From assembly GCF_003293745.1 (NCBI RefSeq), contig NZ_PTLZ01000002.1:1-64000 (forward strand): a stretch of DNA of 64,000 nucleotides, in the 5' to 3' direction. Shown here in pieces: positions 7,387 to 15,481 of the stretch. A program made the position numbers and the translations under genes. The notes beneath the pieces are model-generated. The model saw only the letters and a program-made list of their open reading frames with translations. It made no database searches and was not told the origin of the DNA. This DNA comes from Herminiimonas fonticola. GTDB taxonomy: Bacteria; Pseudomonadota; Gammaproteobacteria; Burkholderiales; Burkholderiaceae_D. The number at the start of each line of letters is the position of its first letter. The first letter of the stretch is position 1.

Positions 7387-8439
7387 TCAATGAGGATGGC
7401 GGTGATGAATATCCGGAAAATGTGAATGACTATGAACTAGTGGTTTATGTTGATGTGGATGAACGTGCGGTTCCTTTCCATCCCATGGAAAATCATGCTC
7501 GTGCTGATGATGCTCATCGTGACGATGAGCATGCGAATGGAATATCGGCGAATGGGTGTGTTCGTGTGCATGAACTTCCGTCACATGTAACCAGATTCCA
7601 GCTCCCATCAAAGCAGCGGCAATCCAGAAGACGGTATTCGGTGTTTCACCTAATATCAACAACGAGACGACGGCACCCACAAAAGGAGCGGCAGAAAAAT
7701 ACGCACCGGTTCGCGCAGTGCCAAGATGCCGGAGTGACAGAACAAACATGACGAGACTTAGCCCATAACCGCAGAATCCCACGATGCCTGCGCTGAAGAC
7801 GACCCGAACTTCCGGTACTGAATAGCTCAGCGCTAACGCAATAGATAAATTCACAGAGCCTGCGACCAAACCTTTAATGCCTGCGATTTGAACAGCATCA
7901 CTCGCTGATACCTTGCGGGTTAAATTATTGTCGATCGCCCAGCACAAACATGCCGCAATAATCGCAAGTGCTCCCCAAGGCACGCCTAGTTCCAAGCGTT
8001 GCCCCCATGACAGCAAGGCACCCGCTATCACGATCAGAATCATGCCGATGAAAATACGGCGATCAAAGTTTTCCTTAAAGACAAACCATGCCAGCATTGC
8101 CGTCAACACGCCTTCCATATTCAGCAACAACGATGCTGACGATGCAGGTGTAACTGCCAATCCAATCATTAGGAGTACCGGCCCGGCGACGCCTCCTGTC
8201 AATATTGCCCCGCTCAACCATGGTAGGTCACTAGCGGTTAAGCGATCACCTGAGACCGGTTTATCTCTAGAGATGAAGTAGCGCACGCCATACCATGCAA
8301 GCAGGCCCAGACCGCTACCTAGATACAGCAGTCCTGCAAGCATAACGGGTTCCATCTGCCCGACCAGCATTTTAGAGAAAGGCGTACTGGCACCAAACAA
8401 TGCGGCGGCAAGTAAGGCATAAACAACTCCTTTGTGCAC
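7387..8439 (-). CDS. EamA/DMT permease with His-rich C-terminal tail
   Basis: A 350-residue inner-membrane transporter with about ten hydrophobic helices and two EamA repeats over residues 1-285. The final 66 residues hold 24 histidines in HxH patterns, together with Asp and Glu, and should bind transition metals in the cytoplasm or periplasm. It is the last gene of the minus-strand chromate operon, 29 bp after the ChrB-C gene. A His-rich tail is unusual on a DMT permease and suggests export or sensing of a metal cation rather than chromate itself. The substrate is unknown. Confidence 0.75.
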   Translation of the reverse strand: MHKGVVYALLAAALFGASTPFSKMLVGQMEPVMLAGLLYLGSGLGLLAWYGVRYFISRDKPVSGDRLTASDLPWLSGAILTGGVAGPVLLMIGLAVTPASSASLLLNMEGVLTAMLAWFVFKENFDRRIFIGMILIVIAGALLSWGQRLELGVPWGALAIIAACLCWAIDNNLTRKVSASDAVQIAGIKGLVAGSVNLSIALALSYSVPEVRVVFSAGIVGFCGYGLSLVMFVLSLRHLGTARTGAYFSAAPFVGAVVSLLILGETPNTVFWIAAALMGAGIWLHVTEVHAHEHTHSPIFHSHAHRHDEHHQHEHDFPWDGKEPHVHPHQHKPLVHSHSHFPDIHHRHPH

Positions 8440-8468
8440 TTTACTTTCTCCTTAATCTTGCGGTATTT

Positions 8469-8924
8469 CTATTTCATGGTGGGGGGCCATTGATGCGTTT
8501 CTAACTGGCAGTTCTGACACCATGAATAGAGCGCTTCGTACATCACCATGCCATGTTTGAGCATCTCATGGTCATCGGTAAAGTTTTGCGACAGTCCCAA
8601 TGACAAGGCATACAAGCCGGCTGATTGCGGCGTGAGCCCGAGTCTTGATGTATCTGCACCCCGTACGATTTCGGCCAGTTGCTGTAATGCAGAATCCGTC
8701 AGTTTGTACTTTTTCAGGATAGCATCGAAACTGCAAAGCTCTCCGTCATGCGTCAACTCGACGCCTGGCACATCATAAGGAATCGCGCCGGTTTCTTTGG
8801 CAATACGCAGCACATCTTTTGCTGGGACATAAAGAAACTCTGCGCTTGGGTCGACGAATCGCATTATCAACCAAGGGCATGCAATACGATCAATCTTTGG
8901 ACGTTCACGCGTGATCCATTTCAT
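8469..8924 (-). CDS. Stand-alone ChrB C-terminal-domain protein
   Basis: A 151-residue protein matching the C-terminal domain of ChrB (PF09828): ITRERPKIDRIACPWLIMRFVD near the start, then a DGELCSFD motif. Family members accompany chromate transporters. Together with the N-terminal-only homologue at 625 and the full ChrB at 10938, the window has the domain in intact and split forms. Cys19 and a Cys pair near the C-terminus (CQNC) could bind metal or chromate. It lies 10 bp after the SOD gene, so it is translated from the same message. Confidence 0.8.
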   Translation of the reverse strand: MKWITRERPKIDRIACPWLIMRFVDPSAEFLYVPAKDVLRIAKETGAIPYDVPGVELTHDGELCSFDAILKKYKLTDSALQQLAEIVRGADTSRLGLTPQSAGLYALSLGLSQNFTDDHEMLKHGMVMYEALYSWCQNCQLETHQWPPTMK

Positions 8925-8934
8925 GTGATTCTCC

Positions 8935-9528
8935 TCACGAAGCCGATGTGCTCCAACGCTTCTCTACTCGGCTCCAGTCAATGTTTTTCATAAAGGCATC
9001 CACGTATCCTGCCGCTTTTGCACCGAAATCAATGTGATATGCATGTTCGTACATGTCTAGTGCCAGCACTGGCATTCCGCCAGCAAGGGTGTGGCAATGA
9101 TCTGATGCCCATTGATTGCAGAGTTTGCCATCACGCGGTGACTTCACCAGCAAGACCCAACCAGAACCGCCACCCAAGGCTTTTCCCATAGCGACAAACT
9201 CTGATTGCCAACGTTCTACACTACCGAAGTCGCGCTCTATGGCATTACGCAATGAACCATTGGGTAGCAGGCCATCGCCTCCCAGTGAATCAAAATAGAT
9301 TTCATGCAACAACATAGAGTTATAGGCAATCAACTCCTCGCGTTTTAATCCGTTGAGAAGAAATCCGGGTGCCTGATCAAAGTCAACGGTACCCAACTGC
9401 TGCTGAATCGCATTCAAACGTTTGACTGCACCGCCATAATTATTTGCATGATGACTTTGTATAAGTGTTGCAGACAATCCTGTGAGCGTTGCTGCATCGA
9501 GCGGTAGTGGAAGTAATTCATAAGACAT
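8935..9528 (-). CDS. chrC: Fe/Mn-type superoxide dismutase (ChrC-like)
   Basis: A 197-residue SOD with ligands visible at His26 (SHHANNY), His75 (LLHEIYFD), Asp158 and His162 (LALDMYEHAYHID). It converts superoxide to peroxide and oxygen. It follows chrA by 21 bp, as chrC does in known chromate operons, where it limits oxidative damage from chromate reduction. Length is normal, and there is no signal peptide, so it is cytoplasmic. Confidence 0.85.
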   Translation of the reverse strand: MSYELLPLPLDAATLTGLSATLIQSHHANNYGGAVKRLNAIQQQLGTVDFDQAPGFLLNGLKREELIAYNSMLLHEIYFDSLGGDGLLPNGSLRNAIERDFGSVERWQSEFVAMGKALGGGSGWVLLVKSPRDGKLCNQWASDHCHTLAGGMPVLALDMYEHAYHIDFGAKAAGYVDAFMKNIDWSRVEKRWSTSAS

Positions 9529-9549
9529 TTTTATTCTCCAGAATATTGA

Positions 9550-10941
9550 CTAGATAAACATAGCGAAATACACAGTAAAAACTGTTTTCAACAGGAAACC
9601 AATCACAGCACTGGCCGCGATAACGTGGATGACATTGCGTTTGTAGCGAACCAATGCAATTGCGGCAGCAATCGCCATGAGTGCAGAGATCCAGTCGAAA
9701 GAGCCTGAGAAACCTTGCGGCCATAAGACGTGATAGGCAAAGAACACGGCCAGGTTAAGAATGACACCAACTACGGCCGCCGTAATTCCACTCAATGGAG
9801 CAGTAAACTTCAAATTTCCGTGGGTAGATTCGACTAAAGGGCCGCCAGCTAGAATAAAAATAAACGACGGGAGGAAGGTGAACCAGGTCACAAGCACTGC
9901 TGCAGTAGCCCCGGCAAGAAACTGTAGATCCGGTCCGAACACAGCCTGTACATAAGCGCCGACAAAGCCTACGAACGCCACCACCATGATGAGTGGGCCA
10001 GGATTGGCCTCACCCAAGGCCAGGCCATCGATCATCTGGGTTGGCGTCAGCCAGTTGTAATGCCCGATCGCTCCCTGATAGATATATGGCAAGACGGCGT
10101 ATGCACCGCCAAATGTCACTAAAGCGGCCTTGGTAAAGAACCATCCCATTTGCGTCAAGATGTGGTCCCAACCGAAGCGCAGGGTCAAAACTGCCATAGG
10201 CAAGCACCACAGTACAGCTCCTACAGCAAGAATTTTTGTCAATCCCAACCAACGAAATTGCGCGTGCGCAGGTGGCGGTGTTTCATCGTCTATCAATGCT
10301 GGGCCATACGATTTCTTTGATTCTCCATGACCACCGCCTACCGTAAATTTGTGCGGGATATAGCGACCACCGAGATAACCAAGTAACGCAGCTGTTGCAA
10401 CGATGACCGGGAAAGGGACATTCATCGCAAAAATGGCAACAAAGGATGCTGCGGCAATCGCCCACATCAAATTGTTTTTCAATGCACGAGAACCAATACG
10501 ATGAACCGCATGGACGACCACTGCCGTAATCGCCGGCTTGATACCGTAAAACAAACCGGCGATCAGAGGCACATGGCCGTACGCGATGTATAGCCAGGAC
10601 AAAGCAATCAGAAAAAACAATGAAGGTAGTACGAACAACACGCCAGCTGCGATACCGCCTTTGGTACGGTGCATCAGCCAGCCCATATAGGTCGCGAGTT
10701 GCTGACCTTCCGGCCCCGGCAGCAGCATGCAATAGTTCAATGCATGCAGAAAACGCCGCTCGCTGATCCAGCGTCGCTGTTCAACGAGTTCTCTGTGCAA
10801 CAGAGATATTTGCGCGGCAGGACCGCCGAAGCCGATGAAGCCTAATTTGAACCACAACTTCAGAGCCTGCCAGAAAGGTACTTGATCCGGTCGAGTTTGA
10901 TCATCAGCATTCGGAGTCGTAGTTGGAGTGATGATACTCAT
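9550..10941 (-). CDS. chrA: Chromate efflux transporter ChrA
   Basis: A 463-residue inner-membrane protein of the CHR family with two homologous halves. The N-terminal CHR signature (FGGPAAQISLLHRELVE) and its second-half counterpart (FGGAYAVLPYIYQGAIGHYNW) are both clear. It uses the proton motive force to expel chromate. The start overlaps the chrB stop by 4 bp, so the two are translationally coupled. Length and two-domain layout are typical of long-chain ChrA. Confidence 0.93.
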   Translation of the reverse strand: MSIITPTTTPNADDQTRPDQVPFWQALKLWFKLGFIGFGGPAAQISLLHRELVEQRRWISERRFLHALNYCMLLPGPEGQQLATYMGWLMHRTKGGIAAGVLFVLPSLFFLIALSWLYIAYGHVPLIAGLFYGIKPAITAVVVHAVHRIGSRALKNNLMWAIAAASFVAIFAMNVPFPVIVATAALLGYLGGRYIPHKFTVGGGHGESKKSYGPALIDDETPPPAHAQFRWLGLTKILAVGAVLWCLPMAVLTLRFGWDHILTQMGWFFTKAALVTFGGAYAVLPYIYQGAIGHYNWLTPTQMIDGLALGEANPGPLIMVVAFVGFVGAYVQAVFGPDLQFLAGATAAVLVTWFTFLPSFIFILAGGPLVESTHGNLKFTAPLSGITAAVVGVILNLAVFFAYHVLWPQGFSGSFDWISALMAIAAAIALVRYKRNVIHVIAASAVIGFLLKTVFTVYFAMFI

Positions 10942-11870
10942 GCTGAAATGTCCTGTTCAAAATTGGTTATCAGGGCATCAAAGATGCCTGACGCTATCAT
11001 TAAAAGTTGATCATCATCGGCAACGGTTGAGCGTATGCCTGCCAATACCCGTTCGATACCACTTGCTTCCGGCGGCTGTATGCCACCGGCATCAATAAAA
11101 TGGACAATGGCACCGAGCCGTGAAAGTGCGGGAGAGTCCAAACCAAAGCTGGTTAGCAAGGTCTCGAACGTGACCTTGGCCCCCACATGAGAGAACGTCG
11201 CACCGTCAAAATCGAAGCCCAATGCATCAGCCGGGCAATCGGCTGGCGACGCCAGCCACAAGATGCGCGCATCAGAATCAATAAAGCGGCGAATCAGCCA
11301 TGCACTTGCCAAACGATCCATCCATGGCCGAGCACGTGTCGCCCAAGTGCGGCCGCGATAGTCGACAAGTGATAACCGTGGAATCTCTCCTGTAATGGAA
11401 TGAGGCTCATCCGGCGACAAGGTTCGAATTGCAGCCGTCTCCAACTCCAGTAATGCCGCAGCCGTTTGTTTTTGCGACTCACTGGAAAAAAAGTCGATAG
11501 AGACCAATTGGTCAAAGGTTTTGCGTAATTTGCGTGCCTGCTTGAGTATTTCATTCGCAGTCTCGTCGTTGAGCTTGGCGCGATGCTGAGCAATGTCACC
11601 TGATAACTCTGCGAACTCTGTCGAACGGTCAAACAAAGTAACGAACGCTTCGTTATCTGTGCTCGTCTGCAGTAAATGCGTCGTGCCGCCGTTCTTGTCG
11701 ATATCGTCTGCGATTTCCGATAACTTTTCTTTGTTGCCTTCTTGTTCAGGCAATAAATAAACGCCGTCGCGCAAAACTGCAGCACCGGACGATTTGAGCG
11801 CTCGCCATGCCCTCATACGCGCCGTGGCGTTTTCAGTCGGCAGGGTCAGAATAAGTAGAATCCATTTCAT
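10938..11870 (-). CDS. chrB: Chromate-sensing regulator ChrB
   Basis: A 310-residue protein with both ChrB domains: an N-terminal part with MKWILLILTLPTEN and GVYLLPEQ, and a C-terminal part from about 165 with ATRARPWMDRLASAWLIRRFID. Known ChrB proteins activate chr operons in response to chromate. It is the first gene of the minus-strand operon chrB-chrA-chrC-chrB(C)-eamA and overlaps chrA by 4 bp. Upstream on the minus strand two direct GTAGAG motifs in AT-rich DNA may be its binding sites. Confidence 0.9.
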   Translation of the reverse strand: MKWILLILTLPTENATARMRAWRALKSSGAAVLRDGVYLLPEQEGNKEKLSEIADDIDKNGGTTHLLQTSTDNEAFVTLFDRSTEFAELSGDIAQHRAKLNDETANEILKQARKLRKTFDQLVSIDFFSSESQKQTAAALLELETAAIRTLSPDEPHSITGEIPRLSLVDYRGRTWATRARPWMDRLASAWLIRRFIDSDARILWLASPADCPADALGFDFDGATFSHVGAKVTFETLLTSFGLDSPALSRLGAIVHFIDAGGIQPPEASGIERVLAGIRSTVADDDQLLMIASGIFDALITNFEQDISA

Positions 11871-12081
11871 ATTAAGTAGCTTTCTCTACATTTATGTATT
11901 TAACTCTACCATAAAATATTCTGAATACAAGGAGATCTACGTTTTTATGCATATCTGAGAGATGAGGCCAGTTGCACAGCCGAGTACGTTGATGGAGCAA
12001 AGAAGACGATTTCTAGAAATCAACGACAGGTAGAAAGCTAGCAATCAATAACTCTCATTTAGGTTTGATTGGAAAATTAGT

Positions 12082-12090
12082 TGCTATAAT
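12082..12090 (+). promoter_or_regulatory. Extended -10 promoter of RND operon
   Basis: TGCTATAAT is a consensus extended -10 element located 30 bp before the GTG start at 12120. No well-spaced -35 hexamer is seen, as is common for extended -10 promoters or for promoters needing an activator. Confidence 0.5.
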
Positions 12091-12119
12091 CGGCGCACTG
12101 TTTGGTTTGTGAGAACTTT

Positions 12120-12476
12120 GTGCGCCGCTTCTTTTGCATTTTCCTGTTGATGCTTTTACCTTTGCACAGTTTTGCTATGCAAAGTGGCTGGTTATCGACT
12201 TCAAATGCTTATGACCTCTCTCATGAACTGGTCCATCAAGAAGGCATTAGTCATCATCATGGCGACGATGGGTTAATCCATTACGATGATTCAAGCGAAT
12301 CTGCTCAGCACTTTTCAGATCACGCAGCATCCGGTCAGAGCGCAACTTTGCCTGCAAGCGTCACAACTTTGAACCCGATGATCGCGTTCATAGTTCTTGT
12401 GTCAGAACGCAGCTATTTCCACATACCAAATCCTCATCTCGAACGTCCACAGCGACCGCCTTCATCCCTCGGTTAA
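12120..12476 (+). CDS. Small exported protein leading the RND operon
   Basis: About 118 residues with a signal-peptide-like N-terminus (FCIFLLMLLPLHSFAM). The mature part has a His-rich patch (HHHGDDG, then HFSDHA) that may bind a metal ion. Start codons at 12102 (TTG) and 12120 (GTG) are possible, and the second leaves a good signal peptide. It sits 109 bp before the outer-membrane factor gene on the same strand. Small His-containing exported proteins are common at the head of heavy-metal RND loci, but their role is not established. Confidence 0.55.
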   Translation: MRRFFCIFLLMLLPLHSFAMQSGWLSTSNAYDLSHELVHQEGISHHHGDDGLIHYDDSSESAQHFSDHAASGQSATLPASVTTLNPMIAFIVLVSERSYFHIPNPHLERPQRPPSSLG

Positions 12477-12585
12477 TCTGCCGAGGGTATTGCCTTTCTA
12501 ATATTTATTAAGCTCCATACGGAAGTGTTCCGTTTGGCATGCGCATACCTTCGGTTCGCCTTTTTGGATACCGAATGGAGATCGC

Positions 12586-13800
12586 ATGTTTGCCAGTTCT
12601 ATATTTTTTCGCTTAACTCTTTTAGCGGTATTGGCGCTCACAGCGCCGATGGCGCTATCTGAATCCAATACACCACTCTCGATGGCCGTTGATGCCGCTT
12701 GGCAAAGATCGCCCTTGGCTCGCACGCTTGAAGCCCGACGCGGCGAGTCTGTTGCAGGTCAAGAATCAGCGCAATCTTGGATTGCCGGTTCACCATCAGT
12801 TGGCTTGTCTCAACGCAATGACCGCGGGAGCAATCAAACGGGTTTCCGGGAATCAGAGGTTTCTGTGTCTGCCCCGATTTGGTTGCCAGGGCAAAAATCA
12901 GCGCGAGAGTCCTTGGCCAATGTCAGCGCGGATGAATTAGAAGCGCAAATAGCGCATATGCGCCTAGTAATTGCCGGCGAAGTACGTGAACAGCTATGGG
13001 CGGTTGCTGCCGCACGGGAGGAACTGGCAGAAGCACAAGATCATCAGCGGCACCTTACCGCACTCGCAAGTGATGTGATGCGTCGTGTAAAAGCGGGTGA
13101 CCTTGCGCGCACTGATGGCTTACTCGCGCAACAGGAAGTTCTTGCGGCAAAAAGTGCTATCACTGCTGCACAGACTCGACTACAGGTCGCGATGGCGCGC
13201 TACGCCACGCTAACCGGCCAGCAAAATATCCCGTCCCCGGAACTTGAACCTATTGCGACATCAATGCAGCAGCCGCATCCACGAATGCTGTTTGCACATA
13301 AATCTATACAGCGTTCCCAGGCGTCTCTCCATGCAGTGAACTCGACGCGTAGCGATCCCCCTACTGTTGGCTTACTGATGCGACGTGAACAAGACGGTTT
13401 AGTGAGTGGTTCCAGCCAAAGTATAGGGATTGCTGTGCAGATTCCCTTCGGAACAAATGCACGCAACCGCCCGTTAGAGTCTGCAGCTCTCACAAAAATC
13501 GAGACCGCAAAAGCAGAAGCAGCGCAAACCGAAAGCATGCTCCAGAGCGATATCGAACTGGCACGCCAACAATTAACGGCCTCCAAGGAAGGATTAGCCG
13601 CCGCTTCAGAACGTGCTGCACTGACACGTGAACATACTGAACTGATTGCCAAATCATTTCGTATGGGCGAGCGGGGATTGAGCGATCTCTTACGGTCTCA
13701 CGCACTCAGCCATGAAGCTGATGTGAGTGAAAGACAGCAAAAAGTCTCAGTGGGACTAGCCCATGCCCGTTTAAATCAAGCACTAGGAATACTCCCGTGA
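12586..13800 (+). CDS. CzcC-like outer-membrane efflux factor (TolC family)
   Basis: A 404-residue protein with a signal peptide (cleavage after about residue 26) and long alpha-helical segments typical of TolC-type outer-membrane factors, grouped here with CzcC. It would form the outer-membrane exit channel for the pump at 15482. The next gene's GTG start overlaps its stop codon by 3 bp (13797-13800), and the operon continues to 19015. Confidence 0.85.
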   Translation: MFASSIFFRLTLLAVLALTAPMALSESNTPLSMAVDAAWQRSPLARTLEARRGESVAGQESAQSWIAGSPSVGLSQRNDRGSNQTGFRESEVSVSAPIWLPGQKSARESLANVSADELEAQIAHMRLVIAGEVREQLWAVAAAREELAEAQDHQRHLTALASDVMRRVKAGDLARTDGLLAQQEVLAAKSAITAAQTRLQVAMARYATLTGQQNIPSPELEPIATSMQQPHPRMLFAHKSIQRSQASLHAVNSTRSDPPTVGLLMRREQDGLVSGSSQSIGIAVQIPFGTNARNRPLESAALTKIETAKAEAAQTESMLQSDIELARQQLTASKEGLAAASERAALTREHTELIAKSFRMGERGLSDLLRSHALSHEADVSERQQKVSVGLAHARLNQALGILP

Positions 13801-14357
13801 ATCTATTCAAATTTGTCGTTCTTTATTTTTTGCTGACAGCGTCAGCTATTGCCGCACCAGGTGCGCATGGCCCAGATGGTGAGCACCTGGACGGAGCTGG
13901 TGGACACGTGCATCGCGACGCGGGGCCTCGTGTTGAAACCTTTACCGAGTCATTTGAACTGGTTGGCCGCCTACAAGCAGACGAACTCTCGATCTTGATC
14001 GACCGCTACGAAACAAACGAACCGGTACTCAATGCCAAGCTGGAAGTTGATTTGAATGGCTTGAAAGCGCTTGCCAAGTTTCATGCCGATCACGGCGACT
14101 ATGCGGTCGATGAAGAACACATGCTGAAAGCGCTAGCCAAACCGGGGAAGCACGCACTTATCTTCACGCTAACAGCTGGAAACGAAAGCGATTTGCTGGA
14201 GGGAACGCTGATCGTGTCCGATGAGGTAAAAACAGAAGACCACTCGCATTTTCCATGGGGATGGAGTGTTGTCGCCCTGTTTGTAGTGGCCGTACTGCTA
14301 TTCGCGATCATCAGATTCCGCCGCCGCAAAAAATCGACAGGAAATAATCATGCATAA
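13797..14357 (+). CDS. Small membrane-anchored periplasmic protein of RND operon
   Basis: A 186-residue protein with an N-terminal signal, a mature start carrying [15 protein letters not shown] and nearby histidines, a beta-rich domain, and one C-terminal membrane helix (about 150-172) ending in a basic tail. The same short motif opens the adaptor protein encoded next. The domain is probably periplasmic and inner-membrane anchored, perhaps handing metal to the adaptor or pump. It overlaps both neighbours and has no recognised enzyme family. Confidence 0.65.
   Translation: MNLFKFVVLYFLLTASAIAAPGAHGPDGEHLDGAGGHVHRDAGPRVETFTESFELVGRLQADELSILIDRYETNEPVLNAKLEVDLNGLKALAKFHADHGDYAVDEEHMLKALAKPGKHALIFTLTAGNESDLLEGTLIVSDEVKTEDHSHFPWGWSVVALFVVAVLLFAIIRFRRRKKSTGNNHA
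13854..13894 (+). repeat. 41-bp repeat, first copy
   Basis: This stretch matches 14422-14462 at 39 of 41 bases and encodes the motif [14 protein letters not shown] in the small anchored protein. The match at DNA level, despite unrelated flanking sequence, points to a recent duplication or gene conversion within the operon. Confidence 0.8.
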
Positions 14358-15471
14358 CAAACTGGCTTATCTCGTCATTCCAGCATTCGTACTTGGATTG
14401 CTCTCACCAATAGCTAGCGGTGCACCAGGTGCGCATGGGCCAGATGGTGAGCATCTGGACGGTGCGGTGTCAGGTAGTGGTAGCGGATTGGCACGCTTAC
14501 CTGATGGCAGCGTCAATGTCCCTAAACAAGCTCAACGAAGTATGACCATCCGAACGGTAATGGCATTAGAGAATGACCATCCACTTACCGTTGAATTGAA
14601 TGGTCGGGTAGCGATAGATCCCAATGCAGGCGGTCGCGTACAAGCGCCATTTTCGGGACGCATCGAAGCCGGGCCAAAAGGTTTGCCCGTTGCCGGACAG
14701 CGCGTTGAGAAAGGACAGATTCTTCTTCGTATAAAACCAGTCGCCAGTGCAATCGATCGAGGCAATCAAGAAGCGCAATTAGCTGACCTACGCGCCAATC
14801 GCGTTTTGGCTGAGCAACGGGTTCAACGTCTCGAATCGCTGGAAGGGAGTGTTTCTCAAAAAGACATTGAAGCTTCTCGTGCAGAGTTGAGTAGCCTGAA
14901 AGGCCGCGAACGTGCCGTATCTGCAAGTGTTGTTGGTAGCGAGGCGATTACAGCCCCTGCTTCCGGCATCGTGGCGACTGCAAATGTCCTCAGTGGACAA
15001 ATTGTAGAAGCACGCGATGTCCTGTTCGAAATTATTGACCCCGATCGCATGATCATCGAAGCAACCACCACTGATGTTGCACTTGCAAACCGGATTGACC
15101 AAGCAAGCCTAGTATCCCATCCGACAATCGATTTGATTATGTTGGGTGGCGGGCGCAGCTTGCGGGATGGTGCATTGCCGATCAATTTCCAAGCGCAGGG
15201 AAAAGGTATGGCGCTCGCTATTGGGCAACCTGTGACTGTCATAGCCAAGCTGACCGAAAAGGTAAAGGGAATCGCACTACCGGCAGAAGCACTTGTCCGT
15301 AATCCGGAAAACCAGCCCATTGTCTGGATCAAATCAGGTGCTGAACGGTTCATTGCTCAAAAGGTTGAAGCACGCGCATTGGACGCAAACACAATTGTTG
15401 TGGTGAAAGGACTTGCTCCTGAAAACCGTGTTGTTGTGTCAGGCACAGCGTTGATTAATCAAATCCGATAG
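14350..15471 (+). CDS. CzcB-like periplasmic adaptor of HME-RND efflux
   Basis: A 373-residue membrane fusion protein: signal peptide, the [15 protein letters not shown] motif, a lipoyl-like hairpin ([23 protein letters not shown] and on), a short coiled coil (about 138-195), the second lipoyl half ([20 protein letters not shown]), and beta-barrel and membrane-proximal domains. It links the inner-membrane pump to the outer-membrane factor. The start overlaps the preceding gene by 8 bp and the pump starts 10 bp downstream. Confidence 0.85.
   Translation: MHNKLAYLVIPAFVLGLLSPIASGAPGAHGPDGEHLDGAVSGSGSGLARLPDGSVNVPKQAQRSMTIRTVMALENDHPLTVELNGRVAIDPNAGGRVQAPFSGRIEAGPKGLPVAGQRVEKGQILLRIKPVASAIDRGNQEAQLADLRANRVLAEQRVQRLESLEGSVSQKDIEASRAELSSLKGRERAVSASVVGSEAITAPASGIVATANVLSGQIVEARDVLFEIIDPDRMIIEATTTDVALANRIDQASLVSHPTIDLIMLGGGRSLRDGALPINFQAQGKGMALAIGQPVTVIAKLTEKVKGIALPAEALVRNPENQPIVWIKSGAERFIAQKVEARALDANTIVVVKGLAPENRVVVSGTALINQIR
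14422..14462 (+). repeat. 41-bp repeat, second copy
   Basis: Partner of 13854-13894, located at the mature N-terminus of the adaptor. Only two positions differ. Confidence 0.8.
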
Positions 15472-15481
15472 GGGCGAACTC

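Noticed and set aside
7311-7751. 146-residue plus-strand frame after the ParD-like gene
   Set aside because: Apart from its first codons it is antisense to the His-rich end of the EamA gene, and no toxin family fits.
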